Under the pieces are notes generated by a model. It was not told the origin of the DNA, did not search any database, and was given only the letters and a program-made list of their open reading frames with translations. A stretch of 64,000 nt of DNA from Actinomycetota bacterium (lineage in GTDB: Bacteria > Actinomycetota > Aquicultoria > Aquicultorales > Aquicultoraceae). The position numbers and the translations under genes are program-made. Shown here piece by piece: positions 33,395-42,457 of this stretch (within the stretch, counting starts at the first letter, position 1; each line of letters begins with the position of its first letter). The stretch is taken from the NCBI GenBank assembly GCA_018333515.1, contig JAGXSZ010000035.1:52322-116321 (forward strand), written 5' to 3'.

Positions 33395-34840
33395 TTGAAA
33401 AAAACGGCCATAATCGGAGGCGGAATAACCGGTCTTTCGGCGGCTTTGACAATCGAGAACGCGCGCAAAGAAGGCGCCGATGTCGATTATATCGTCCTCG
33501 AGAAGAGCCTTCGGCTCGGGGGTAAAATCCGCACCGAGCGGACGAAAGAAGGCTTTGTGGTCGAAGGCGGCCCCGATTGCTTTGTCTCGACCAAGCCGTG
33601 GGTCTTCGAACTGTGCCGGAAACTCGATTGCGAAGATACCCTCATCGGCAGCAACGATGAGCTTAAGAAGACCTTCATTCTCGTAAAAAACAAGATGCGC
33701 GAGATGCCCGACGGCATAATGATCATGGTTCCGACAAAAATAATGCCGTTTTTGACGACCGACCTTTTCTCCTGGCCGGGTAAAATCCGCATGGCCATGG
33801 ACTGGTTTATCCCGAAGAAAAAAGTGGCGGGCGATGAGACCCTGGCGAGTTTCGTGGACCGTCGTCTCGGACGCGAAGCGCTCGACAGAATCGCCGAGCC
33901 GCTGGTAGCCGGGATACACGCCGGGGACCCCGAGACTATGAGCCTGGCAGCGACCTTTCCCAATCTTCTCGATATGGAGCAGAAATACGGCAGCCTTATC
34001 AAGGGGATGCTGGCCGCGATGAAAGCGCGGCAGGGAGGTGCGTCGCATGGAGTCGCCGCTGCGAAACCGAAAGGTCCCCCGCGAACGTTTTTCATGTCGT
34101 TCAAGCGCGGCATGCTCGACCTCGTAGAGGAGGTCTTGAGCGCGCTCGATAAAGAGAAAATCATGCTGGAAGCCTCGGTCGACCGGATAACGCAGGCTAG
34201 GCACGACGATGGGAATACGCAATATCGTCTACACCTAGCGTCGGGCTCGACAATCGATGTCGACGCCGTTATCATAACGTCCCCGTCTAACGTCGCCGCG
34301 GACATCATCGACGAACTCGACGGCTCGCTCGCCGGCGCTCTCCGCGAAATTCCGATGGTATCGTCGGCCACCGTCTCGCTCGCGTTCCGCAGAAAGGACG
34401 TCAAGCACGACTTCAAGGGCTTCGGGTTTATCGTGCCGATGTCCGAGGGCCGCAAAATCATGGCCTGTACGTGGAGTTCGAGTAAATGGGGCGGACGCGT
34501 GCCCGACGATGAGCATGTCCTAGTGCGTGTCTTTGTCGGCGGCGCGCGCAACCAGCATCTCGCCGCTGTTCCCGATGACGAGATGCGGGCCATGGTAAAA
34601 TCCGAATTAAAGGACTTGATCGGTATCGACGCGGAGCCGGTCGATACGTGGATATTCAGGTGGCCGGGAGGGATGCCGCAATACACCATGGGCCATCTCG
34701 ACAGGGTCGCCAAAATCGACGAACTCGTCGCCAAACACCCCGGCTTATATGTCGCGGGCGGTTCATATCGCGGGGTCGGCGTGCCCGATTGTATAAACTC
34801 GGGCGCTAAAGCCGCGGAATCCGCCATGGCGCATATATAA
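33395..34840 (+). CDS. hemY: coproporphyrinogen/protoporphyrinogen oxidase (FAD)
   Basis: A 481-residue FAD enzyme. The dinucleotide-binding motif is KTAIIGGGITGLSAAL, followed by LEKSLRLGGKIRTERTKEGFVVEGGPDCF, and the C-terminal FAD block is GLYVAGGSYRGVGVPDCINSG. It is HemY/CgoX-like: oxygen-dependent in well-studied members, though many anaerobes carry it. In the coproporphyrin route it oxidises coproporphyrinogen III. The start at TTG 33395 is chosen because GAGGTG lies just upstream; the GTG at 33386 is part of that site. It is the last gene of the haem operon. Confidence 0.93.
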   Translation: MKKTAIIGGGITGLSAALTIENARKEGADVDYIVLEKSLRLGGKIRTERTKEGFVVEGGPDCFVSTKPWVFELCRKLDCEDTLIGSNDELKKTFILVKNKMREMPDGIMIMVPTKIMPFLTTDLFSWPGKIRMAMDWFIPKKKVAGDETLASFVDRRLGREALDRIAEPLVAGIHAGDPETMSLAATFPNLLDMEQKYGSLIKGMLAAMKARQGGASHGVAAAKPKGPPRTFFMSFKRGMLDLVEEVLSALDKEKIMLEASVDRITQARHDDGNTQYRLHLASGSTIDVDAVIITSPSNVAADIIDELDGSLAGALREIPMVSSATVSLAFRRKDVKHDFKGFGFIVPMSEGRKIMACTWSSSKWGGRVPDDEHVLVRVFVGGARNQHLAAVPDDEMRAMVKSELKDLIGIDAEPVDTWIFRWPGGMPQYTMGHLDRVAKIDELVAKHPGLYVAGGSYRGVGVPDCINSGAKAAESAMAHI

Positions 34841-34958
34841 TCACCTCATCAGGCGAGTTCTTTGCCGGTTCGTTTCATGTTATTATGTTAACAATCGTGT
34901 CCGGCATTTTGCCCGGCTTACCGACGTTGGTTTCTATACGGGGGCAGGTTGGCGTCTG

Positions 34959-37787
34959 ATGAAGACAGCAGACTCAAATGGCGTGGCGACAAATAATATG
35001 CTCGTTAGAGGCTATACCGTTCAGGTTATCGCTGCCGCAGCCGTTCTCGCGGGGCTCTACGCATCGAGCCTCTACAACTACCTTCTCTTCCACAGCCTAG
35101 TCGAGTTGTTCAGCGTTGTAATAGCGGCGGGCATTTTCATGGTAGCCTGGAATTCCCGCAAATTCATAGAAAACGACTACCTGCTCCTGCTGGGCATCGC
35201 GTATCTATTCGTCGGCGGAGTCGATCTAATCCACACGCTCGCATACAAGGGGATGAACATTTTTCCGGGTTTTGACGCCAATCTGCCGACCCAGCTCTGG
35301 ATACTGGCGCGATATATGCAGAGTGTCTCGCTTCTGCTCGCACCCGTCTTTCTCGTCCGGAAGCTCAATTACCGTGTCGCCGCAATCGCTTATGCGGGGG
35401 TGTCCGTTCTGGCGCTTCTCGCTATTTTCGAGTGGGGCATATTCCCCGATGCGTTTATTGAAGGAACCGGTCTGACAACTTTTAAAGTCGCGAGCGAATA
35501 CATCATCTCAACGATATTGCTCGTCTCGCTCTATCTGCTCTACAAACGCAAGGCGTTTTTTGACGCCGGGGTTTTGCGTCTCCTTGCGGCGTCGATTCTC
35601 GTCACCGTCGCGTCCGAGATGGCGTTTACGCTCTACACCGACCCCTACGGGTTCTCCAATCTGACCGGGCATTTCCTTAAGATAGTCGCGTTCTACCTCG
35701 TTTACAGAGCGCTCATCGAGACCGGCCTGGCGCGCCCGTATAGCCTTCTCTTCAGGAATCTTAAGCTGAGCGAGGAGGCTTTGCGCGAGAGCGAAGATAA
35801 ATATCGCAACCTCTTCACAAGCATGAACGAGGGGGCGATTCTTCACGAGGTCATCTATGACAAAGACGGCCGCGCCGTCGATTATCTTATTAAAGACGTC
35901 AATCCAAGGTTCGAATCTATTCTGGGCATTAAGCCGGCGGACGCCGAGGGCAAGAGGGCGACCGCGCTGTACGGCACCGACGAGGCGCCATATCTCGATG
36001 TCTATGCGAAGGTCGCCGAGACCGGGGAGCCGGTCCAGTTCGAGACCTATTTTTCACCGATGGACAAGCACTTCAGCATATCGGTCTTCTCCCCGGCCGC
36101 CGGCCAATTCGCGACCATCTTTACGGATATTACGGCGCGCAAGCGGGCTGAAGACGAGATACGCTTGCTGACCAACCGGATGCGCTTGCTGCTCGAATCG
36201 ACCGATGAGGGTATCTATGGAATCGACCTCGAGGGCAGGTGCACCTTCTGTAATCTGGCGGCGGCGGAGATGCTCGGCTATGAGCCCGAAGAGGTTTTAG
36301 GTCGCAAGATGCACGAGCTTATGCGCCACAGCAAGAGCGATGGCTCCCCGTACCCGGTCGAAGAGTGCCCCGTGTACAACGCGGCGCGCACCGGGCACGG
36401 CGCACGCGTCGATGATGAGGTCTTTTGGCGCAAAGACGGCGGCGCGTTTTCCGTGGAGTACTCATCGTACCCGATCTTTGAGGATACCGCTATCAGCGGA
36501 GCGGTTGTGACCTTCATCGATATCACCGAGCGGAAACAGGCGCAAGAGTTAAGCGACGCTCTCAACAATATCAACGCGGCAATCAACTCGACGCTCGATT
36601 TCGACGAGATCATGGAGCGAGTCGTCGTAGAATCGGCGAAAGCGGTCGGCGCGGAGACGGCCGCCGTCGTTTTGCGCGAAGACGACGGCTGGGTGGCCAG
36701 GTATGTCTTTGGGCTCGAGCCGGAGATGGTGGGCGCGCGACTTACCGACGAAGAGTGTCCGCATGCTATGCTCGCTGTAAGCCGGCGCGCGCCGGTCGCC
36801 ATCGACGACGCGTACAACGATGAACGTGTCAACCGGAGAGTCATGGAAAACCTTAATATTCGCTCGGTCTTGGTATCCCCGTTACTCGTCAGAGACGAGG
36901 CCATCGGTGCGCTGTTCTTCAACTATCACTCGGGGGTCGTGCATTTCTCCGAGGCTCAAGTCGATTTCGCCAACAAGCTTTCGGCATCGGTCTTGCTCGC
37001 CCTTGAGAACTCGCGCCTCTATGAGGCCGAACGCAAAATCGCCGACACGCTGCAGACCGCCATATTGACCGTCCCAAGGGAGATTGCCGGCGTTGATTTC
37101 GGTTATATGTATCGCTCGGCTACGGAAATAGCCAGAATAGGCGGGGATTTTTACGATATCTTCGAACTCGGCGAGTCGCTTATCGGATTTGTGGTCGGCG
37201 ACGTATCCGGTAAAGGCCTCGCGGCTGCGACGACCACATCTGTCGTCAAAAGTACAATCCGAGCCTTTGCCTATCGCGACCCCGACCCGCGGCATGTGCT
37301 GACACAGACGAACCATGCTATCGAGCGGCAGATGAAAGAAGGTCAATTCGTGACCGCGGTCTATGGCATAATCAACACTTCGACCGGTGAGGTCGCGATG
37401 GCGAGCGCCGGCCATCCCGACCCGTTTCTATGCACAATGCGCGGGTGCTTCAAGGAAGTCGCGAGAAGAAACCCGCCGCTCGGTGTTTTCACAGACGTTG
37501 AGTATTCGGAGTTTACAGCGAAATTGTGTCTCGGAGACACGCTGGTCCTATATACCGACGGGCTGGTGGAAGCGCGTCATGGAAGCGAATTCTTCGGCGA
37601 CGAGCGGGCGGGAATAGTGCTTGATACCGTATATGCCGCTCCGACCGGAGATATGGTCGAGGCGCTGCTCGCCGCCGCGTCGGAGTTTTCCAAGCACAAA
37701 CTGACCGATGACATCGCCGTCGTCGCGATCCGCTACGTACGGGGTGATGCCTGCGACGATAGTGGGGCCGACGCGGGAGGCGGTTAG
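34959..37787 (+). CDS. membrane sensor phosphatase: MASE3-PAS-PAS-GAF-SpoIIE
   Basis: A 942-residue signalling protein. About 15-265 is a MASE3-type membrane sensor with seven or so helices (IAYLFVGGVDLIHTLAYKGM is the signature). Two PAS domains follow, at about 285-400 and 405-525 (GIYGIDLEGRCTFCNLAAAEMLGYEPEEV, and FIDITERKQAQE). A GAF domain lies at about 535-690, and the C-terminal part is a SpoIIE/RsbU-type PP2C phosphatase (about 700-930; GGDFYDIFELGE, VVGDVSGKGLAAATTTS, LVLYTDGLVEARHG). Such phosphatases usually act on an anti-anti-sigma factor; no RsbV or RsbW gene is adjacent. It precedes a LuxR-type regulator by about 240 bp. Confidence 0.92.
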   Translation: MKTADSNGVATNNMLVRGYTVQVIAAAAVLAGLYASSLYNYLLFHSLVELFSVVIAAGIFMVAWNSRKFIENDYLLLLGIAYLFVGGVDLIHTLAYKGMNIFPGFDANLPTQLWILARYMQSVSLLLAPVFLVRKLNYRVAAIAYAGVSVLALLAIFEWGIFPDAFIEGTGLTTFKVASEYIISTILLVSLYLLYKRKAFFDAGVLRLLAASILVTVASEMAFTLYTDPYGFSNLTGHFLKIVAFYLVYRALIETGLARPYSLLFRNLKLSEEALRESEDKYRNLFTSMNEGAILHEVIYDKDGRAVDYLIKDVNPRFESILGIKPADAEGKRATALYGTDEAPYLDVYAKVAETGEPVQFETYFSPMDKHFSISVFSPAAGQFATIFTDITARKRAEDEIRLLTNRMRLLLESTDEGIYGIDLEGRCTFCNLAAAEMLGYEPEEVLGRKMHELMRHSKSDGSPYPVEECPVYNAARTGHGARVDDEVFWRKDGGAFSVEYSSYPIFEDTAISGAVVTFIDITERKQAQELSDALNNINAAINSTLDFDEIMERVVVESAKAVGAETAAVVLREDDGWVARYVFGLEPEMVGARLTDEECPHAMLAVSRRAPVAIDDAYNDERVNRRVMENLNIRSVLVSPLLVRDEAIGALFFNYHSGVVHFSEAQVDFANKLSASVLLALENSRLYEAERKIADTLQTAILTVPREIAGVDFGYMYRSATEIARIGGDFYDIFELGESLIGFVVGDVSGKGLAAATTTSVVKSTIRAFAYRDPDPRHVLTQTNHAIERQMKEGQFVTAVYGIINTSTGEVAMASAGHPDPFLCTMRGCFKEVARRNPPLGVFTDVEYSEFTAKLCLGDTLVLYTDGLVEARHGSEFFGDERAGIVLDTVYAAPTGDMVEALLAAASEFSKHKLTDDIAVVAIRYVRGDACDDSGADAGGG

Positions 37788-38031
37788 GTTATGCCGGCGC
37801 TCGCCATGGCGTTGGGGGCGTTGGGCCTATGTTTTCTTACGTCCGCTGTTTGATGTATAATCGTTCTGGGAGTTATGTGATGTGCTAATCGCGTGATCTT
37901 AGCTTATGTGCCGGACTTTGCGGTAACCAAAGAAAGATATGGCCGATGGGGAGGGGTATGTTGCCCCTTTCGGTTTAGAGGATAAACTTAGCCGGCCTAT
38001 GGCGAACGAGCGGGATATCGGGGGAAAGAGC

Positions 38032-38649
38032 GTGGCCTGCATACGGGTGTTTATCGTCGACCAAAACACAATATTACGGGAAGCCTTGAAAGCGATACTC
38101 GGTCCGGAAAATGATATTGAGATAGCGGGCGAAGCCTCGAATGTAGACGAGGCGTTGACGGGAATCACCAGCGACAATACCGATATTATTCTAACCAGCA
38201 TATACTTGCCGGATCAGGGCCTATGCAGGCTTCTCGAGTTCGCGAACTCGTCGGCTCGGTTCATCGTGTTCTCTCTCGGGCGCCCCAAGGAAGCGCGGAC
38301 TCTACTATTCGACCTTAAGGTCTCCGGCTTACTTAAGATGAACGCCGTTATGGAGGATATCAAGCAAGCGGTTAGGACGGTAGCTTCCGGCGACATATAC
38401 ATAGACCCCGTAATATCGGATGCGTTGCTCGATGGGAACATAGAGAAAAAAGGGGTAAGGCTTTCAAACCGGCAACTGCAGATCTTGAAGATGATATGCG
38501 AGGGGTTTACAAATAAACGTATCTCTTTTGAGCTTGGAATTAGTGAAGACACCGTCAAGACGCATGTCCGCAGCATTCTCAAAAAGCTAGGCGCGGCCGA
38601 TAGGGCGCAGGCAGTCTCGAAAGCCTACGAGAGCGCTATATTGAAGTAG
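38032..38649 (+). CDS. LuxR/NarL-type regulator with degenerate receiver domain
   Basis: A 205-residue two-domain protein. Its N-terminal half has the receiver fold (IRVFIVDQNTILREALKAIL). At the phosphorylation site the sequence is DIILTSIYLP, so Ser56 replaces the Asp, and only part of the acidic pocket remains (D10). The C-terminal HTH is intact: VRLSNRQLQILKMICEGFTNKRISFELGISEDTVKTHVRSILKKLG. It is therefore probably controlled by a ligand, protein contact or expression level rather than phosphotransfer. The GTG start at 38032 has a GGGGGAAAG site; an upstream ATG at 37939 would add 31 weakly structured residues. Confidence 0.85.
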   Translation: MACIRVFIVDQNTILREALKAILGPENDIEIAGEASNVDEALTGITSDNTDIILTSIYLPDQGLCRLLEFANSSARFIVFSLGRPKEARTLLFDLKVSGLLKMNAVMEDIKQAVRTVASGDIYIDPVISDALLDGNIEKKGVRLSNRQLQILKMICEGFTNKRISFELGISEDTVKTHVRSILKKLGAADRAQAVSKAYESAILK

Positions 38650-38925
38650 GGCAAGTCCTCTCAACCAGTAACCATCCGTTGATTTTTTGTACCCATCTTA
38701 AGCTGTCTCCGCCAATCGTTTCAATCCCAATAAATGGAATCTTCTTGACAACATACCATGCGGGGTATTATATTAGTAATCACGTTAGTATGAGGCGACC
38801 CGGTGTCGCTTGGTATTAGCGGCGTTTCAAATAAAGTTAACAGCGGCTATTTCGTAGACTTATGATTAGACAGTGCTCGATTTTGTGATGAGGCCGTCGC
38901 CTTAGCCTATTTGGAGGAACTTTCC

Positions 38926-39207
38926 GTGAAGCAGTTATTTAAAGCCCTTGCGAATCCCGCCAGGGTTGAGATTCTCAAAGTGCTCAGTGCCGCCCAGAAG
39001 GGGCAGGGTGCGCATATCGCCAACGGTGAGACGAGCGTGAATATAATCGTCGAAAAAATACCGTTGTCGCCATCGACCGTCTCTCACCACTTAAGCGTTC
39101 TCAAGAAAGCCGGTGTCGTCCGCGCGCGGAAAGAGCGTCAGTGGATATTCTACTCCATCGACAGAGAGCCCCTCGAGAAGATGAGGGAGTTCCTGGCCGA
39201 ACTGTAG
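38926..39207 (+). CDS. ArsR-family regulator
   Basis: A 93-residue winged-helix protein: KQLFKALANPARVEILKVL, a central loop rich in Gly and His (GQGAHIANGETSV), recognition helix SPSTVSHHLSVLKKAGVVRARK and wing RQWIFYSID. It lacks the CxC arsenic motif of the gene at 9392, so a different ligand is expected. The GTG at 38926 follows GGAGG. Upstream, an ATACC/GGTAT dyad near 38754-38769 and repeated TTAGTA elements may form its operator. It precedes wrbA by 155 bp and may regulate it. Confidence 0.85.
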   Translation: MKQLFKALANPARVEILKVLSAAQKGQGAHIANGETSVNIIVEKIPLSPSTVSHHLSVLKKAGVVRARKERQWIFYSIDREPLEKMREFLAEL

Positions 39208-39362
39208 TCGCAAGCTATGGTCGCAACTCTTGCCTTACCCCCGGTGGGCTTTATCCAACCCATAATTGCGCACAATCCCAAGGTTAAATCGCAGCAAAAT
39301 TCGGCATAAAGAAGTAAGACTTCAATTCAAGGATAAGCTTAGTTTTCTTAGGGGGTAATATT

Positions 39363-40016
39363 ATGGCCGATACGAGAAAAACCCGTGTTCTGGTAGTTTT
39401 CTACAGCATGACGGGAAACACAGCGGCGCTGGCGCGCTCGGTAGCGCAGAGCGCTGAGGAGCATGGCGCACAAGTCAGGATGCGCCAGGTCAAAGAACTC
39501 ATTTCGCACGATGTCATCGAGGCGAATCCGAAGATGAAGCAGGTAAAAGAGGAACTCACCGATGTTCCAATCGCCGCCAATGATGACCTGGAGTGGGCCG
39601 ATGGTATCGCGTTCGGGACGCCCACAAGGTACGGAACCATGACGGCGCAGATGAAAGAGTTTATCGACCAGACCGGAGCGTTGTGGGCGGCAGGGAAGCT
39701 AGTCGACAAGGTCGCCGGGTTCTTCACGAGCACCGCAACACTTCACGGCGGTCAAGAGAGCACTCTGTTGAGCATGATCACGCCGGTCTTGCATTTCGGG
39801 ATGATCCCGGTGGGCGTGCCGTATAGCGACGCACAGTGTATGTTTGAATTGACTGTAGGAGGAGGCTCCCCGTATGGAGCCTCGTCGGTCTCCGGACCCA
39901 ATGCGGACAGGCCGCCGACTGACAACGATCTCATCGTCGCGCGGGCGCTCGGCGCGCGCATTACGAAGATCGCCTCACGCATGGTCGGTGTCACGGAGGA
40001 GAGAAAAGACGCGTAA
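39363..40016 (+). CDS. wrbA: NAD(P)H:quinone oxidoreductase, WrbA type
   Basis: A 217-residue flavodoxin-fold enzyme: VLVVFYSMTGNTAALARSVAQ binds the FMN phosphate, GIAFGTPTRYGTMTAQMKEFIDQTG and FFTSTATLHGGQESTLLSMI are WrbA signatures, and the C-terminal GGGSPYGASSVSGPN matches the family. It reduces quinones by two electrons and protects against redox cycling. ATG 39363 follows TTAGGGGG. An ArsR-family regulator lies directly upstream. Confidence 0.93.
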   Translation: MADTRKTRVLVVFYSMTGNTAALARSVAQSAEEHGAQVRMRQVKELISHDVIEANPKMKQVKEELTDVPIAANDDLEWADGIAFGTPTRYGTMTAQMKEFIDQTGALWAAGKLVDKVAGFFTSTATLHGGQESTLLSMITPVLHFGMIPVGVPYSDAQCMFELTVGGGSPYGASSVSGPNADRPPTDNDLIVARALGARITKIASRMVGVTEERKDA

Positions 40017-40090
40017 CGCGCGCTGCCGATGCTTTGCCGGTGAACTATAATCGCTCGCTTGACATTTATGAGTGGGCGATTTATTGTGAT

Positions 40091-40112
40091 GTTATGAGCA
40101 TATGCTCATAAC
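40091..40112. promoter_or_regulatory. 22-bp perfect palindrome upstream of the DUF134 gene
   Basis: The 11-base half GTTATGAGCAT is followed directly by its exact reverse complement, ending 19 bp before the DUF134 start. DUF134 proteins contain an HTH, and palindromes with an ATGAGCATATGCTCAT core upstream of DUF134/NifX-like genes are a recognised pattern in anaerobes. Likely autoregulatory operator. Confidence 0.65.
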
Positions 40113-40131
40113 TCTTGAGAGGGGCACGCAC

Positions 40132-40509
40132 ATGCCGAGGCCGGTCAAGTGTCGCCGGATAGAATCAAAACCCGATGTCGAGCTATTTAAGCCGCGAGGC
40201 ATACCGGCGTTCATGCTCGAGGAGGTCGTGCTCGGTTTCGAGGAACTCGAAGCGGTGCGTCTGAAAGACCTTGAAGGGCTAGACCAGGCATCGGCCGCAG
40301 CGCGCATGGATATCTCAAGGCCGACGTTTCAGAGAATCTTGCGCTCGGCCAGGGCAAAGATCAGCGACGCCCTGGTCAATGGGAAAGCGATTCGCATTGA
40401 AGGAGGCGTCTACGCGATAACAGCAGATGTCCGCAAATGTTGTGCCTGCGGGCACCGGTGGCACGCAAGAGAGGCCGAGGGATGCCCGGTGTGTGCGGGG
40501 AAGCTATAA
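40132..40509 (+). CDS. DUF134 HTH/zinc-ribbon regulator
   Basis: A 125-residue protein of the DUF134 family: PRPVKCRRIESKPDVELFKPRG, the acidic EEVVLGFEELEAVRLKDLEGL, the sigma-4-like HTH QASAAARMDISRPTFQRILRSARAKI, and a C-terminal zinc-binding tail CCACGHRWHAREAEGCPVC. ATG 40132 follows AGAGGGG; the frame upstream runs through the palindrome. DUF134 genes are commonly linked to NifX/NifB-type iron-molybdenum-cluster proteins, as here, and are presumed to control redox or metal-cluster genes. Confidence 0.9.
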   Translation: MPRPVKCRRIESKPDVELFKPRGIPAFMLEEVVLGFEELEAVRLKDLEGLDQASAAARMDISRPTFQRILRSARAKISDALVNGKAIRIEGGVYAITADVRKCCACGHRWHAREAEGCPVCAGKL

Positions 40510-40585
40510 GCAAAAGGCTTTGAAACGACGCAGATGCTTCGCCGAAGTGACGGAGCACCCATAGAATCAACAGGAGGTAGTTAAG

Positions 40586-41002
40586 ATGAAAATAGCAGTA
40601 TCTACGGAAGATGGCGCGCAAGTCTGCGGCCATCTAGGGCATGTCAGTAAATTCTTGGTATATGAGGTGGATAACGGGTCGATTGTCTCAAAAGAGATTC
40701 GCAGTGTAACACCGGTACATAACCCGCAAGACCATCACCAACACGGAGAACATGACCATAATCGCGCGAACCACAATGGCGACCACCACGGGGGCTTAGT
40801 CGGGTCGATATCCGACGTCTCCGCGGTCATCACCAACGGCGCCGGAGGCGGCATGATCGCGGCGCTTAAAGGTGCGGGGATTGACCCGGTCGTCACGCCG
40901 GAGAGCGACCCCGACGTCGCGGTCATGGCGTATATCGCGGGAACGCCGGCACGGTCGAGCCAGGGCTGCCGCGGCTGCGGTGGCGGCCACCACAACCATT
41001 AA
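40586..41002 (+). CDS. NifX/NifB-type dinitrogenase iron-molybdenum cofactor-binding protein, His-rich
   Basis: A 138-residue protein with the FeMo-co-binding-domain fold: MKIAVSTEDGAQVCGHLGHVSKFLVYEV at the start and VSAVITNGAGGGMIAALKGAGIDPVV in the middle. A His/Asn/Gly-rich insert at about 47-73 (DHHQHGEHDHNRANHN) and a GCRGCGGGHHNH tail would bind metal. These proteins act as carriers of Fe-S or Mo clusters and occur in many non-fixing anaerobes. It follows the DUF134 gene by 76 bp, with its own AGGAGG site. Confidence 0.9.
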   Translation: MKIAVSTEDGAQVCGHLGHVSKFLVYEVDNGSIVSKEIRSVTPVHNPQDHHQHGEHDHNRANHNGDHHGGLVGSISDVSAVITNGAGGGMIAALKGAGIDPVVTPESDPDVAVMAYIAGTPARSSQGCRGCGGGHHNH

Positions 41003-41073
41003 GTCGAAAAAGCTTTATTCTAAAAGAGGTTTCTGTCGATCTATCGATAAATGGGAATATCGGAGAACCTGCG

Positions 41074-41541
41074 ATGGCTAATGACTACACGCTCAGAAAT
41101 CTAAGACAAGATCTGTGGCCGGTTTTTAAAAGGATGCCGGCCTATGCCAAGCTTATCAAGCTGCTGGCTTCGGACCCGCGCCTCTCCGGTAAGCAAAAGA
41201 CCAAGCTCGCCGCGGGGCTGGGCTACATGGTCTCGCCTATCGACCTCATCCCCGGCTTCATCCCGGTTCTGGGCCAACTCGATGACGTCCTGGCCGTCCT
41301 TATCGTCTTGCGCAATGTTTTGCGTTCGTCCCCCCGCGAGATAGTAGAGCCGTATCTTATCCAGACCGAGTTGACCCGCGAGCTAATCGACGAAGACATC
41401 GGCACATCCGCACGCGTCTTGCGAGCCGCCTCTATCACATTAGCCAAGAAGACCGGCCGCGGCATCGTTAAGGCGGGACGCTTCGTTGGGAATAAAGTAA
41501 AAGAAAAATTAACCAATGCTGTTAATAAGAATAAGCAATAG
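41074..41541 (+). CDS. DUF1232 (YkvA-like) membrane-associated protein
   Basis: A 155-residue protein with the DUF1232 core LAAGLGYMVSPIDLIPGFIPVLGQLDDVLAVLIVL at about 45-80. The core is a helical hairpin that probably associates with the membrane. The C-terminal half is basic and helical (KKTGRGIVKAGRFVGNKVKEKL). Function unknown; family members are widespread. About 230 bp follow with no gene before the corrinoid operon. Confidence 0.82.
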   Translation: MANDYTLRNLRQDLWPVFKRMPAYAKLIKLLASDPRLSGKQKTKLAAGLGYMVSPIDLIPGFIPVLGQLDDVLAVLIVLRNVLRSSPREIVEPYLIQTELTRELIDEDIGTSARVLRAASITLAKKTGRGIVKAGRFVGNKVKEKLTNAVNKNKQ

Positions 41542-41771
41542 TTTTGTTTAGTGCCGCATAATTACAGCACAGAAGTTCGGTAAAGCCTCTATGTCTAACA
41601 GCCGCTTGCAAGCGCACAGTTACTCCTGAGAAATCCCCTGAGGTTAGAATTATTTACTTTTTAAAAATAAGATTATATAATACTAAGATAAGCAAAGGCT
41701 AATATTAAGTTTTAGTGATTCATCTACCGCGTTTCTGCCTCTCTCTTTGTGGATATATGAAAGGAGCCCCA

Positions 41772-42437
41772 ATGACAAGAACACGAGAAGAGATCCTACA
41801 AGACCTGGCGGGTAGCGTCCTTAATATGGATGAGGACCTCGCCGTAAGAACCGCCCGCGAGGCTATCGAATCCGGCCTGGATGCCTACGACGCGATCTCG
41901 AACGGATTGGTGGTCGGTATGAACAAGGCCGGTGACCTCTATGAGGAAGAAGAATACTTCGTTCCCGAGCTTCTGATTTGCTCGGACGCGATGTATGCGG
42001 CGCTCGATATTCTGAGGCCGCGGCTTAAGAAAGAGAATGCTGAGGATAAGGTCGGCTGCGTTATCGGGGTCGTCGAAGGCGATACGCACGACATCGGCAA
42101 GAACCTCGTCAGGATCATGCTCGATGTGGCCGGCTTCGACATTCACGACCTCGGGCGAAACGTTCCGCTCGCTGACTTTGTCGAAAAAGCGAAAGAGGTC
42201 AACGCGGAACTCATTTGTCTTTCCACGCTTATGACGACGACGATGGACGGCATGGCGACGGTGATCGAGATGCTGAAAGAAGAGGGTATCAGGGATCGCT
42301 TTAAAGTCTTGATTGGCGGCGGTCCGATATCAAAGGCGTTCGCGGATAAAATCGGCGCGGACGGCTACGCCGAGAACGCCGCGACGGCAGTCAAAGTCGC
42401 CAAGGAAGTCTGTGCCAAGTCCAAATCTATGTTGTAA
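41772..42437 (+). CDS. corrinoid (B12-binding) methyltransferase protein
   Basis: A 221-residue corrinoid protein of the MtaC/MttC/MtvC class. A helical B12-cap domain (about 1-88) precedes the Rossmann-like B12 domain. The cobalt-ligand motif is G-D104-T-H106-D-I-G109 in VVEGDTHDIGKNLV, and CLSTLMTTTMDGMATVIEML and KVLIGGGPISKAFADKIGADGY follow. It shuttles methyl groups between methyltransferases as methyl-Co(III). ATG 41772 follows AAAGGAG; the longer open frame has no site. It is the first gene of a five-gene run with two UroD-type methyltransferases, a RACo and an oxoprolinase-like protein. Confidence 0.93.
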   Translation: MTRTREEILQDLAGSVLNMDEDLAVRTAREAIESGLDAYDAISNGLVVGMNKAGDLYEEEEYFVPELLICSDAMYAALDILRPRLKKENAEDKVGCVIGVVEGDTHDIGKNLVRIMLDVAGFDIHDLGRNVPLADFVEKAKEVNAELICLSTLMTTTMDGMATVIEMLKEEGIRDRFKVLIGGGPISKAFADKIGADGYAENAATAVKVAKEVCAKSKSML

Positions 42438-42457
42438 TCGGTCGAAAGGAGAAGACG

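Noticed and set aside
33487..34827. Minus-strand open frame of 446 codons opposite hemY
   Set aside because: Low-complexity Ser/Arg/Pro-rich translation typical of an antisense shadow.
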